Source of the DNA: Cucumis sativus
Lineage: Eukaryota; Streptophyta; Magnoliopsida; Cucurbitales; Cucurbitaceae
Assembly: GCF_000004075.3 (NCBI RefSeq)
Contig: NC_026660.2
Coordinates: forward strand, 31,003,498-31,067,497
Reading direction: 5' to 3'
DNA: 64,000 nt
Position numbers and translations under genes: made by a program
Part shown: positions 23,771 to 40,000 of the stretch, piece after piece
Numbering within the stretch: the first letter of the stretch is position 1
How the letters are laid out: the number at the start of each line of letters is the position of its first letter
Notes under the pieces: model-generated
Seen by the model: only the letters and a program-made list of their open reading frames with translations
What the model was told of the DNA's origin: nothing
Databases searched by the model: none

Positions 23771-24499
23771 TCACAGAACGTGAGTGTGAGCTTCCAAAAG
23801 AGCATTGAACTCTTGTCTAGCTTTGCGCAAGCGTGGGGTAATGATGCATGGGGATGCAGCTCCTGATTCCTCTGCCAATTTTGGTTTGTTCCAAACTCCC
23901 CTCCCATTAAATACAAAAGCTGCTCCTACTGGTGATTGAGTCTGTGCACTCACGCTGTTCCTTATCAATTCCATTGGCAGATCAAAATAAAGGCTACCCG
24001 ACTCCCCGTCTTCATGAACCACCATCCCCGATGAAGCCCACGATCCACATTCGAATTTTTCCAAAGAAACTCTCCTCGATATGGATATGGATATACACTC
24101 GCCTTCCTCTGCCTCTTCCCTTTTCTCTTCCTTCCCTTTCATTCTCCCTTTCCCAACCTTAAACCCCAACACTGGTAACAACAAGCATAGCGCCCCACAA
24201 CATCTGAAGCGCCTCCCTTTCCCCTCCTCTGTTTTGTGCTTATCCCCTTTCTCCCATACCATTACTTTATTCTCAATAAGCCCATGCGGCGCTGCCTTCC
24301 CTCTTCCTTCACCACAGGACTGGCTCCGATTCAGCCCATCACGGTCTTTCTTTTTTCCTGCCAACCGAGGGGATGAATAGGCCGAGTTCGGGGCACTCAA
24401 TTGCCTTGACACCTCAATAACCACATCCTCAACAAATTCGTACCTTCTGCTAGAGGTGCCAACAGACAAAGGCACTATTGCACTGGCCATCGCTGGCAT
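23771..24499 (-). CDS. Uncharacterised intronless plant protein, 242 aa
   Basis: This is a single open frame starting MPAMASAIVPLS; the second Met at residue 4 is an equally possible start. I do not recognise a domain with certainty. Visible features are an N-terminal conserved-looking stretch (RRYEFVEDVVIEVSRQL), a basic linker, a short hydrophobic Cys-containing segment (FRCCGALCLLLPVLGF, about residues 98-113) between basic residues, and a Lys/Glu-rich patch. There is a motif SLYFDLPMELI near residues 170-180, and a C-terminus PRLRKARQEFNALLEAH. A DLPxELI-type motif followed by a short AAFVF element occurs in small plant proteins of unknown function; that resemblance is from memory and weak. 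High GC and good codon structure compared with the flanks support a real gene. Confidence 0.7.
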   Translation of the reverse strand: MPAMASAIVPLSVGTSSRRYEFVEDVVIEVSRQLSAPNSAYSSPRLAGKKKDRDGLNRSQSCGEGRGKAAPHGLIENKVMVWEKGDKHKTEEGKGRRFRCCGALCLLLPVLGFKVGKGRMKGKEEKREEAEEGECISISISRRVSLEKFECGSWASSGMVVHEDGESGSLYFDLPMELIRNSVSAQTQSPVGAAFVFNGRGVWNKPKLAEESGAASPCIITPRLRKARQEFNALLEAHTHVL

Positions 24500-25140
24500 A
24501 CTGCAGTTTCATCAATACTGTTTGCTGTCTTCCAATGAAATGAACCCCTTTAAACTTTAACCACCAACGACACAACCTTACAGACGTGGCAACCAGTTTG
24601 TTTAGTAATGATTTGCATGTTCTGCCCCAAATTCAATATTATTACATAACATACAACATCTCAGCAGGGTCTATTCTTTTATTTTCTTTATCTTTTTTAA
24701 TTCCCATCATGGTTGACTCTTGGCTTGGATATAATATGCAAGCATCCTAATTCTTCTTAGCTTTTATGTTCTTTTTCACACACACCAAAAGCCTGGAAAG
24801 ACGAAAGTTTTCTTTTTAATATTGAACGGTTGAGAAGTTTTAAAAAATGCATCAAAACATTTTGTGGAAACTATAACTCTTATACCACTGACTCCGGCTC
24901 TGCCCACCAATCTATGCAATCAACAAATGGTATTAGTAGCACTCTTAGTAATTGTTGCCAGAAGAACAAGAGAGAAACTTGAAAGACGTGTTTCGGCATT
25001 TAACATTTGCCATCTCATAAATTCATCAAGAACTCATTCTGGCCCTTGCTTGAAATTGAATGCATTACAAACTCGATAGCTCATAGACCACCACCACATC
25101 CGCCATCCACAGCCACGCCTACTGCCACATAGAAGAAGCA
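24500..25140. other. Short intergenic region
   Basis: This holds the promoter of the 242-aa gene on the left and the 3' UTR of Y3IP1 on the right; both genes are on the minus strand. No other feature is recognised. Confidence 0.5.
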
Positions 25141-28100
25141 CTATTGAAGAGAATTGTAGAAAAGGATTAGAACTACTGAGATGCCAATTATCACCGGAAA
25201 CGCTGTCACTATGTACAGTGCTCCATATCCCTGCATCAATTCAATTTTAATTTCCTCATCAGCAATTGTGATATCATGCAAATGTTTTTCTCTCATTTAT
25301 CATTAGCATAATTACAGTACTGCACTACTACCGTAACAGCATTGAGGCGACAAATCCATGATGTCCGGAGAGAATATCCCTATAATAAGTTCGACTAAAG
25401 AATGAGGGACAAAGAAAACAAACCACAGCGGCAGGCACTTCTGGGTCATCACTCAAGTCGGCATCTTCAATCTCAGCTGCAGTGTCCCAATCGATGTTTA
25501 GTCTCTTTGCAGCCTCTCGAGGATTCACACCAGTGTCTGTGGCTTTTGCATACAACGATTTACTGCGTTTCTTCTTGGGTGCCTCAGCCTACACATACAA
25601 ACACCACAATCAGAAACCTAAATTTAACACACAAGTGTAAACCTATACAGCATCTGATAAACCTTATAATTTGAAAAAATCGCAGAAACGTCATGGAGAG
25701 AAAGAAAAGCGCGGATATAAGAGAAATGTCAAGATAAAGCGAAAACCTTGCCGACTGACCCTTGTCAGATGATAATATAAACACAGCAGAAATAAAAAGC
25801 CGGCGATTTGTTTCAACCAGAAATTTATTTCCATATTTGGAAAGAGGATAAGAACACACCATTTCCCATCCCAATAATTAGTACTTTGTTTAAACTACTA
25901 TTCAATCCGTAAGTTAATGAAAGCTTGTGCAGTCTTTGCTAAGCATACAGGCAGACTCATGCATATAATATATAAATTTCTTTAATAATTTCGAGTTCAT
26001 GAAGTTCAACTATAATCACCAAGCAAAAGCTATTCCTCTCATATTTCTCTGAGAAATTTCGCTCTTAGTTCTGAATGAGGCTTCGTAATAATTGGAATTG
26101 TTTGAAGTGTCATGGGGCAAAAATCTGCCAGAAACTTTGCTCATAATCAAAAGATATCCAAAAATCTGCTCCACGGGATTACTTTTTTGTTATTGTCTAT
26201 TATCCATCTACATCTCCTCTTCTATCCAATAGTTGCGATCTCCATTGATCATATTTAGGTTGTCTCTCTTCATCTATCTAGATATCCAATTACAGCGGTT
26301 ATAACTGAAATCTTGGACAACAGATAGGTCATACAAAAACAAAACTACAGTATTTAGAGCAAAAACAATAATGAATAATCAGAAGATTCATCAGTCTGGC
26401 TTTTAGTATAAAAACAATTTAGCGCCATCATAAATCCATATCTAATCACCAAATATTGCAATTAGTGCTTTGCCTCTCAACAGGATAGCACTATTATGTT
26501 AGCAATGGAAGTGCAAGTAGTATATCCTTGAATCTAATAAAAGTAGGATTTTACCATATCAAGTCAGGCGTAGAATTTCAAAATTATCAAACCTGAAGAA
26601 ATAACAAATAATACCTCCAAATTGGGCCAATTGGTCATCTCTTCAGCTAGCATTTGGAGAGCCACTCGATTTTTGGGGAACTTTCCTTCATTGACCTAGT
26701 AGAGTAGCAAATGAAAGTGAATACTAATAGTATACAAGAATGCTAAACTTAACATACAGAATCTACTTCTACATTTTTCTTTCTGTTCTAACACATCTCC
26801 TTCATATGTTTGTATTAGTCATATCACAGAGAATTAACTATGTCAGGGCGAGCATCCAGTGCAACAATTGGAGGGCTAATATGCAGAGCATCAAGGGTAT
26901 ACATGTTGCACGCAATTAAAGAAGGGACTTTTCTTCCTTGCTCAAATAGAATAAGATCATCGCTTTATCAAAGTAGTTTGAACTTGGTAAGATAGGCAGA
27001 TGTCGCAGCCAAGAGGCACATCAATTGTAATACATTTCAATTTCACCTATACTTCATCAGGAGAAGCTGTCTACAATTGCATCAAATACTTTTAGAATCC
27101 ACTGCGTCGTGTTTCCAATTTTCCGTAGCTACATATAAAGCCTTGATTTGAGATCAAGATTGCAGACGTCACAGGTATATGGTTGGAAATTGTGAACCTT
27201 ATCATCAAATGTTAAATTTTGAGAAACTAAAATTTCTCACTTCTTCAAGAGTGGCGGCTAAATCATCCCTTGTTGGGGCGTCATCCTCGTCAATTCCAAG
27301 TAATCTCCGGCGTTCAACTTCCCGAGGATCTTCAATCATTACGGTAAGTTTAACCTACTAAATTAAAGAATACGAAATGAAGAGAGGAATGAGGTGAATA
27401 AGCACAAAGAGTAAAAGACAAAAAGAAAGCAAGAAAGTAGTGCAGAATGAGCTATAGTAATCGAGAATTTCAACGGCGGGGGAAAAGCAGAGAAACAAGC
27501 ACCAGAATCCACAGATATAGCAGTGAAGCATGCGTTAATTTCAATAGAAGGGAATGGAGTTGTATGTGAGACTTGAGTCCATGCCCCAAATTATATAATT
27601 GGAAACCAGAGAGAGAAGATACGACAAACATAGGAAGAAAGGTGGTGCAGAAGAAGTGGAACAAAAAGTTAATTCATGCAGGAAGGAAGTAATTACAAAC
27701 TCCGTGAGAACGCCAGGGATGCGAAAGAGTTAAAATTGTATAAAACAGAAACAGGGGTGTCACCTCATTAAAGAGCATGTCTCTGTTTTTCTTGAGAAGC
27801 TCCAGTACCTGGAGGAGGCACCCAAGAAAGGGCTGTTAAGAAATCTGAAGGGAGAAGAAGGGGATAATGTAAAAGAAAGAGACAGCAGACCCTTTGAATC
27901 TGACGAATGTATTCTAGGTCTTGTGCTTCAGGCTGTTCATCTGTGGTGGACGACGGTTGACGCAACTGGGTATCTTCCTTGCCAACGCAGGCCAGAGAGC
28001 GTCGATTGCGGCTAGAGGGAACTGGGAGATGGGGGCGAGTGCCGTGACTGGGAAGGGGAAGATAACGGAAGCGACGAGAAATATCGTAATTGTGTTCGAT

Positions 28101-28160
28101 GGACGAAGAAGGGGAAGTGGAGAGGGGGAAGTGGCGGAGTTGAAGAGCCATTACTGCCAT
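25141..28160 (-). CDS. Y3IP1: Ycf3-interacting protein 1, chloroplast photosystem I assembly factor, 254 aa
   Basis: Six minus-strand exons, 27891-28160, 27764-27808, 27241-27354, 26615-26695, 25424-25588 and 25141-25230, join in phase 0 at every junction (254 aa). Exon 1 supplies a Ser/Arg/Pro-rich N-terminus that looks like a chloroplast transit peptide (about residues 1-60). The conserved core reads DLEYIRQIQR, VLELLKKNRDMLFNE, IEDPREVERRRLLGI, MLAEEMTNWPNLE and KATDTGVNPREAAKRLN. It ends in one transmembrane helix, LYIVTAFPVIIGISVVLILF (about residues 230-249). This matches Y3IP1 (CGL59), a thylakoid membrane protein that works with Ycf3 in photosystem I assembly. The start at 28160 gives MAVMALQL; an upstream in-frame ATG (28247) would add a non-transit-like segment. 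It is divergent from MCM6 with 1.08 kb between starts. Confidence 0.92.
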
Positions 28161-29024
28161 TATTCTCTGCAGATTATAGAGATTGATTGGGCATACGTCC
28201 AGATAGCATTTTAAGTCACCGAACCGAATGCCGTTTCCAGCGTTCAACCCCCATACAGTAAGAAATAATTATTAGACCGATTATCAAATTGTTAAGAAAT
28301 AATTAAAAGCTTTAAATCTTGGTCCTACACCTTAGAAAAACGTCCTTTTTATTTCCTAAACTTTCAAAACTTGTTTATTTTAGCCCCTAAGAAGCTCCTC
28401 TATTGACTATTTGACAAAATCAGGAGATGGTTGTATTTTCATATAATGCTAAACTAAAAATTATAGGATTTTAATTTAATTAACTTCTCAAATGATTTTG
28501 GTGTCTTTTCCTTCATTTGGACTCGTTTAGTAGAATATCGTGAAACTATAATTTATTTGTTTTTTTTTTTTGTCATATCTCACTTTTTTCCAACAATAAA
28601 TTAAATACATATAATTATGTTAGCTGCTTGTGATAAATAACTTATCTTGTAGTTTGTTTCATAAATCTAATAAATATCGAAAGGAATGTAACAAAAAAGA
28701 AACCTAAATTAATTAAAGAAAAATTATCAAACTCGAGGGAACACATCACTCAAATGAGTAATGTGCATTTTCATATTGTTCTTTTCTTTTCTTATTGTAA
28801 GTCAATTGTTGCAACTGTATTTAAAGATATGTATGAAGAAATAAAGTAAAAAAAAAAAAAAGTAATTAATCAGGTAACTGTTACTGATAAGATTAAACAA
28901 GTAATCATTGCCTTGTTTGTTTGTTTTTTTCCTTTTCCGTTTGGACAAAAGACGTTGCTTAACATTTCGAATATAACTGCTGCATTTCCCTAATTTTACT
29001 TGAAATTTGGTATTGAATATACAA

Positions 29025-29059
29025 TGGGCCATCATAGGTCAACAGTATGGGCCAGCCCA
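29025..29059 (+). promoter_or_regulatory. Site II motifs (TGGGCC/AGCCCA) upstream of MCM6
   Basis: TGGGCC at 29025-29030 and again at 29048-29053, directly followed by AGCCCA at 29054-29059. Site II elements bound by TCP factors are common in plant genes expressed in dividing cells. Activity is inferred from the motif only. Confidence 0.5.
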
Positions 29060-29105
29060 ACCGAGGGAGAACTTGCCAATAAGGCCCTCTGTCCTTCCCT
29101 TTCTT

Positions 29106-29138
29106 TTTGGCGGGAAACTGAGATATTTGGGCGCCAAA
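29106..29138 (+). promoter_or_regulatory. Two E2F binding sites upstream of MCM6
   Basis: TTTGGCGGGAAA at 29106-29117 fits the E2F consensus TTTSGCGS perfectly. TTTGGGCGCCAAA at 29126-29138 is a palindromic second site. They lie 102-134 bp before the MCM6 ATG. Plant MCM genes are known E2F/DP targets at G1/S, so these are likely functional. Confidence 0.8.
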
Positions 29139-29239
29139 GTCGAACACAATTCGACTGCAAACCCTTTCTCGCACTCTCGACTCACAATACCTCAACTCAA
29201 CTTTCCCTATCTCAATTCTCCTGCAACAGACAAACAACC

Positions 29240-35118
<5,879 letters not shown>

Positions 35119-37039
35119 AGACATCATGTCTGACAACCGAATCTCCAACTTTTATGATTTTTGTCAATCGAATTTGCCCAATTGAGCGTACATGTGAAAG
35201 TTGGTCTTCTAAGATAGCCAAGAAAGTAATAGTGGATTGATGACATCATGAAAACCTGAATTGACGTTCAAATTCATTACTGACAGCGGGTTAAGGCTGG
35301 GGGGCTGCAGAGGTAAATTCATTCTTGTTTTATTTGGCAAATGCCGGAGGTTAATTTTAAATATTTTAGACTTTCTTCGGTACAGGTTGAGGGAAGTGCC
35401 TGATGGATTCTATTACGTTGTCATGTAACATTATAACTAACCTAAGTTTGTGGTCGTATAAGCAAGGTGCTATTATAAAATTTGAATGCGCATGACAACG
35501 GCTAGTGTTGTAATTTTTTATTGTTCACGTAAAAGGTTATTAGTTATTTGCTTTCAGGGGATGGGCATAAACCGAAATGGTCATCAAAGACAGATTGCAT
35601 CTGGTTTACTATTGGATGACACAAAGATTGCATCTGGTAATAGCTCCGAAGTGTTCAGAGATGATTTGATCATCTTTGTTCAGTGAACGATTTAAAGAGG
35701 AATAGATGATATAGAAATGGGGATGATATAGGAATAAGGAAAATAATTTTTGGAATGTGGATTAAAATGTTGGGTGTTGAATAAGATGCACGGGTATGGA
35801 GATGTTGGTATAGTTCTACTTTCTGTGTTTGAAATTGTGGAAACAAGGAGAGTAAGCATTTCTAAAAGAGAATGTTCTATTTATTATTAAGGATAGAGAA
35901 CACTAGGTATATCAATGATTTCAAGAGAATCATGGCCAATGTGGCTGTTGCCTGTTGGCGTCACAGCGAAGCAACATGACTGGTTTTGTTTCGTAAGCAT
36001 TAGAAAGCCACAAGGTGTGCTGTATAATAGTGAAATGCATATGTAGAACTGTGGAGTTCAATTGTTAGGATTTGAATTATGAGATATTGTGAAATTTAAT
36101 TTAAAGGGGGAGTTCAAACTTCCAAGGTTAAATGAAATTTTGTAGCGTAAAAAATTAGAACTATTTATGAGTTATATCCAAATCCATCAAATTTTCCTTG
36201 GTTTATTTAAGTTTTTTAATTATATTTTGTAAAATAATTCTATCTAAAACAATTTCACTAAAAGTCTCTTATTTCACTCCATTAAAATTTTTTTTGTCAA
36301 TTCAATTTATTTTTAAGCTTAATTTAAGAAATAGACTATTCTGCTTTGAATGTTCGAGATGCAATGACAAGAACCAGAACACTTGGTCATTGATAGCAAA
36401 TATATCAAATTGTTATTAGAAGACTAAGATAGTTCTCACTTTTAAATTTACTACTTTTACAAATTTAAAAAATATTATATTACTACTTTTGCAAAAACTC
36501 CTACCAAATCAACTTAAACTAATTATACATTATGTACTAAGAATTACCCAGATAAAAGTTATAAAGTTAAAAATTAAAATTATCGATCTTAATTTAACAT
36601 CAATTAAAAGTGCATGTGAAACCAATCATACTTGTGTGTTAATCACCTTAAAAGAAAATATAATAAGATGCATGAGTGAATTTATCATTATTTAAATGAA
36701 CATGTTTTTTTTAAAAAGAATATTTTTTCTAGACAAACAATGGTGAATTCAAGTTTTTAGGTTGAAAGAAGATCAATTACAGGTTAAAAAACTATTTCTG
36801 CTTTCAACAAATGATATTTAACATAACATTACTTGCAATTATACCAAAAACAAAACAAAACAAAAGGGGAAAAAGGTCGAGTGCCTCTTACCTAGCAACT
36901 GGTATTGCAAAATTTCCACAAATCTATGAGCGCTTTATGGAATTCAATTTCTTTTTTCTTACTCGGGCGCATATTGCATTAAAATAAATTACAACATAAA
37001 ATGAAAAAGAAAAAGAAAAAGAAAAGCCCTTAAACATCC
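35119..37039. other. Convergent intergenic region between MCM6 and ARPC2
   Basis: Both 3' UTRs enter this 1.9-kb AT-rich spacer. No reading frame with recognisable content is seen. Confidence 0.5.
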
Positions 37040-40000
37040 TCAGCCAGCATTTCCATCACCAACCAACCGTTTGAAGGATCTGCTGTGTGTTTTTCTCCTT
37101 GTTTCGATTGCATCTGGCTTTGCACGATCAAGTGCCTACAAGATAAAGACAACGTATGTGTTGAATATAAAGCCTCTGTAGCTAAATTAATGAATACCAC
37201 ATAAAAGTAGCTTTTGATCAAAGATGAGAAATAAACAATGGCCTGAAACTAAGGACTGGATTGATTACCGAAGATATAAACATAGACAAGACCAAAAGGA
37301 ACGGAGGACTGTTTCTGATTGTCCAAACTAGTGAGATTGAGACAATAAATGAAAGATCTTGGAGAACGAATCCCCCCAAAGGTGTTAGCTCAAAGATGAA
37401 AGGAAAAAAACACTAGTGTTTTACCCACCGACTTTCTAAGTTGATGTTAAATAACTCAAGTTATGGAAAAAGAAAAACACAAATACACAAACAAAATACA
37501 AAATACAAAATAATAAAAGGAGAAAAACAAAAGCATGCATAAGATATATAGGAGATTTCACAACCGAAAATAATCATAACGAAAGTGTTACAAACTCCTA
37601 TTTCAAATTGAAACAATTTTCTCAAACGCCAAGAAGAAGTAAATAACCTAACTACAGCTTAATTGGTTAAGGCATTATCCATTGTCCTAAATTTTAGATA
37701 TTTAGAGTGTTTACCAAATCATGGTTGAACAGAACTCGTAAAAGAAACTAAAAGAAAGATGCAAAAATGAGAGCTGTAATACTACCTGAATTAGGGACTC
37801 AACACGACGTCGCATCCGTGTGTGCATAAAGCCTTCTGAACACTGTAGAGGATATGAAAGTAATTATTCAGAATCAAATAATGGAGAAATTCTTCAATGC
37901 AAAACACAGTAAAGGGGGAACAGTTACTACATTAGGTTTTCAAAAATCAAGAACCTACTTGACAGTTACCAGCGTAGATATAGTTATATCATACGTAATT
38001 TTTCAGGCAAACTTCTCTTATGTTAGAGTCGTTGCAGTGCATCTTTGGTGGGAGAACGCGTGAACAAAACTATAAATAAATAAGTGGAAGCTTGACTTCT
38101 AAAACCATTTCCGGTAAATTTTTATTTGCAATAGATAGAGAGATCGATAGTTGATCTGGGTCAAACCATTACAAATAATGTAATGGATATAGAGAGTTAA
38201 TCTAGAGTTTCATGCCTTCTCTTGATGTAGCTTTTCTATTTTTATTTTCTCCGCGACTAGTAATCTTCTAGTACTAAAGATTGATTGAAGCAGTTTTTTA
38301 ATAGACTCTTGGGGTGGGTTTATTGCAACTTTTCACAAGAGAATGAAAATTTCTCTATTCCTTTTGGAAAGAGAACACACCATGAAGTTATGCCCCACTA
38401 TTTTTAAGGTCCGATTACAAATTTAGTTCCAAGAGTTCAGGAACAGTTTGGTACTATGCTTTGATCAAACTTCACAAGTTGTCCATCTACAATCTTTTCT
38501 GTCCACCCAAAAAAGCCACTTATTTCCTTCTATTGTTAGCTAAGGAATAATTCAAATTTTCTCCCGTTTCAATTTAGTCTTTATGTTTTTTTGCTTAGTC
38601 TCGATAAGTTTTCTACAGTTTTAATATTTTTTTTTACTCAGTCCCTAACCTATCATTATTTTTTCTGAAAAAAGAAACAAGTCTCTTCATTAAAAACAAG
38701 GAAAGCTAGAACAAAAGGATCACGAGTGCATCCAAACATCTCAACTAAGTTGACACCCCTAGCACTCTCATCATATCCAAAGAAATGAAACTAAGCAAGA
38801 TGTCCTCGTGCACTCCCTTAGCATTCTAAAACTTCCAATTTGTTCCTTTGCTGATTAACCAGTGAAAAGTTTACATCTTGTTCATTGTCCCTACTCCCTG
38901 CCAACCTTTGGCTTAATTTATTATGGGCCTTTATCTTGTTTAGAAATTTTCGCTCTTGTTTGCTACTTTTAGTCAGTATTTTTTTAGCATGGATCTCTTT
39001 TCATTTGGTATTAGAGCGAACACCTAGGCCAACCGTAATGCCCTCGGCCCAGGATTCAGAATTTGGATCTCCGACATTCTCATGCATCCCCTGCAACCTG
39101 ACATCATTCTTACTTGTCTTAAAGGCTTACTAGGGTAAAAGTTATCCCCACAAACCAATACGAGTCATTTCAACATGCTTTGTCCTTACTCGTATGCATC
39201 ATAGGAAAATTTCCAAGAGGTCACCCAACATAGAATTGTTCTGAGCTAAGCACGCTTAACTTTGAAAATCAAACCACCCAAAAGGAAAGTACACCTTGTT
39301 AGTATAAGTAGTAACTTTTAATTCTTTAAGTCTTTCTTAACACTACTTTTATGTACTCAGGATCTCTCATTCAGATGTGATATAAGTTCATTCATGCCCT
39401 CCTCCAAAACTCTGGGCGTTCTATGCCCACTAACTTCCACTTGGTTCGTCCCTGAACCACATCTTACTAGGAGAGGTTCCTCTCTGGATACCATTCGTAA
39501 TGTCCCAGGCCCAAGGTTTTGGAATTCGAATTTCCGACATTCCCTTGCATCTCTCGTAACTTGGCCAACATCATTCTTACTTGTTTTAAAGGCTTATTAG
39601 AGTGAAAGTTGTCCCCACTAACCAACACGAGTCATTGTAGCAAGCTTTATCCTCACTCACATGCATCCTAGGAAAATTCCCAAGAAGTCACCCAACATAG
39701 AATTATTTTGAGCTAAACAAGCTTAACTTTAGAGTTCCTATGATCGAGCCACCGAAAAAGGAAGGTGCACCTTGTTGGTATAAGTAGTAGCTTTTAATTC
39801 TTTTAATTCTTTCTTAGTTTTACTTTCATGTTCTCAGGATCCCTTTCATTTAGATATGATATCAGTACATTCATGTCTTTTCTAAACTCAGAGCGTTACA
39901 CCAACATTGATTGTCGATGGAAGTCCGAAAAACTCTTAGTGACGCCGACCACAAGGAGTTTTGTCGATTGTGCTTCTTGTCAAACAACACCCATCTAATT

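Larger units (their letters stand above)
28161..29239. promoter_or_regulatory. Divergent promoter region of Y3IP1 and MCM6
   Basis: This 1.08-kb head-to-head spacer holds both 5' regions. The MCM6-proximal 220 bp are GC-richer and carry two E2F sites and several site II (TGGGCC) motifs, annotated separately. The Y3IP1-proximal part is AT-rich, with no motif I can name. Confidence 0.65.
39034..39900 (-). mobile_element. Cassandra TRIM retrotransposon with 5S rRNA-like LTRs
   Basis: Two direct repeats, 39496-39900 (5' LTR on the minus strand, 405 bp, starting TGTAACGCTC) and 39034-39423 (3' LTR, 390 bp), flank an interior of only 72 bp. Next to the 5' LTR is a primer binding site TGGTATCC (39486-39493, minus strand), related to the initiator tRNA-Met site. 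A 5-bp target duplication (minus-strand GTTGG) is at 39901-39905 and 39029-39033. Both LTRs contain sequence aligning to plant 5S rRNA in the element's sense direction. In the 3' LTR a stretch identical to the 5S A-box region (AAGTTAAGCGTGCTT) and the C-box start (GGGTGACCTC) are kept. 5S-bearing LTRs, tiny interior, no ORF and a total of 867 bp are the defining features of Cassandra. It lies in ARPC2 intron 7 in the gene's orientation. Confidence 0.9.
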
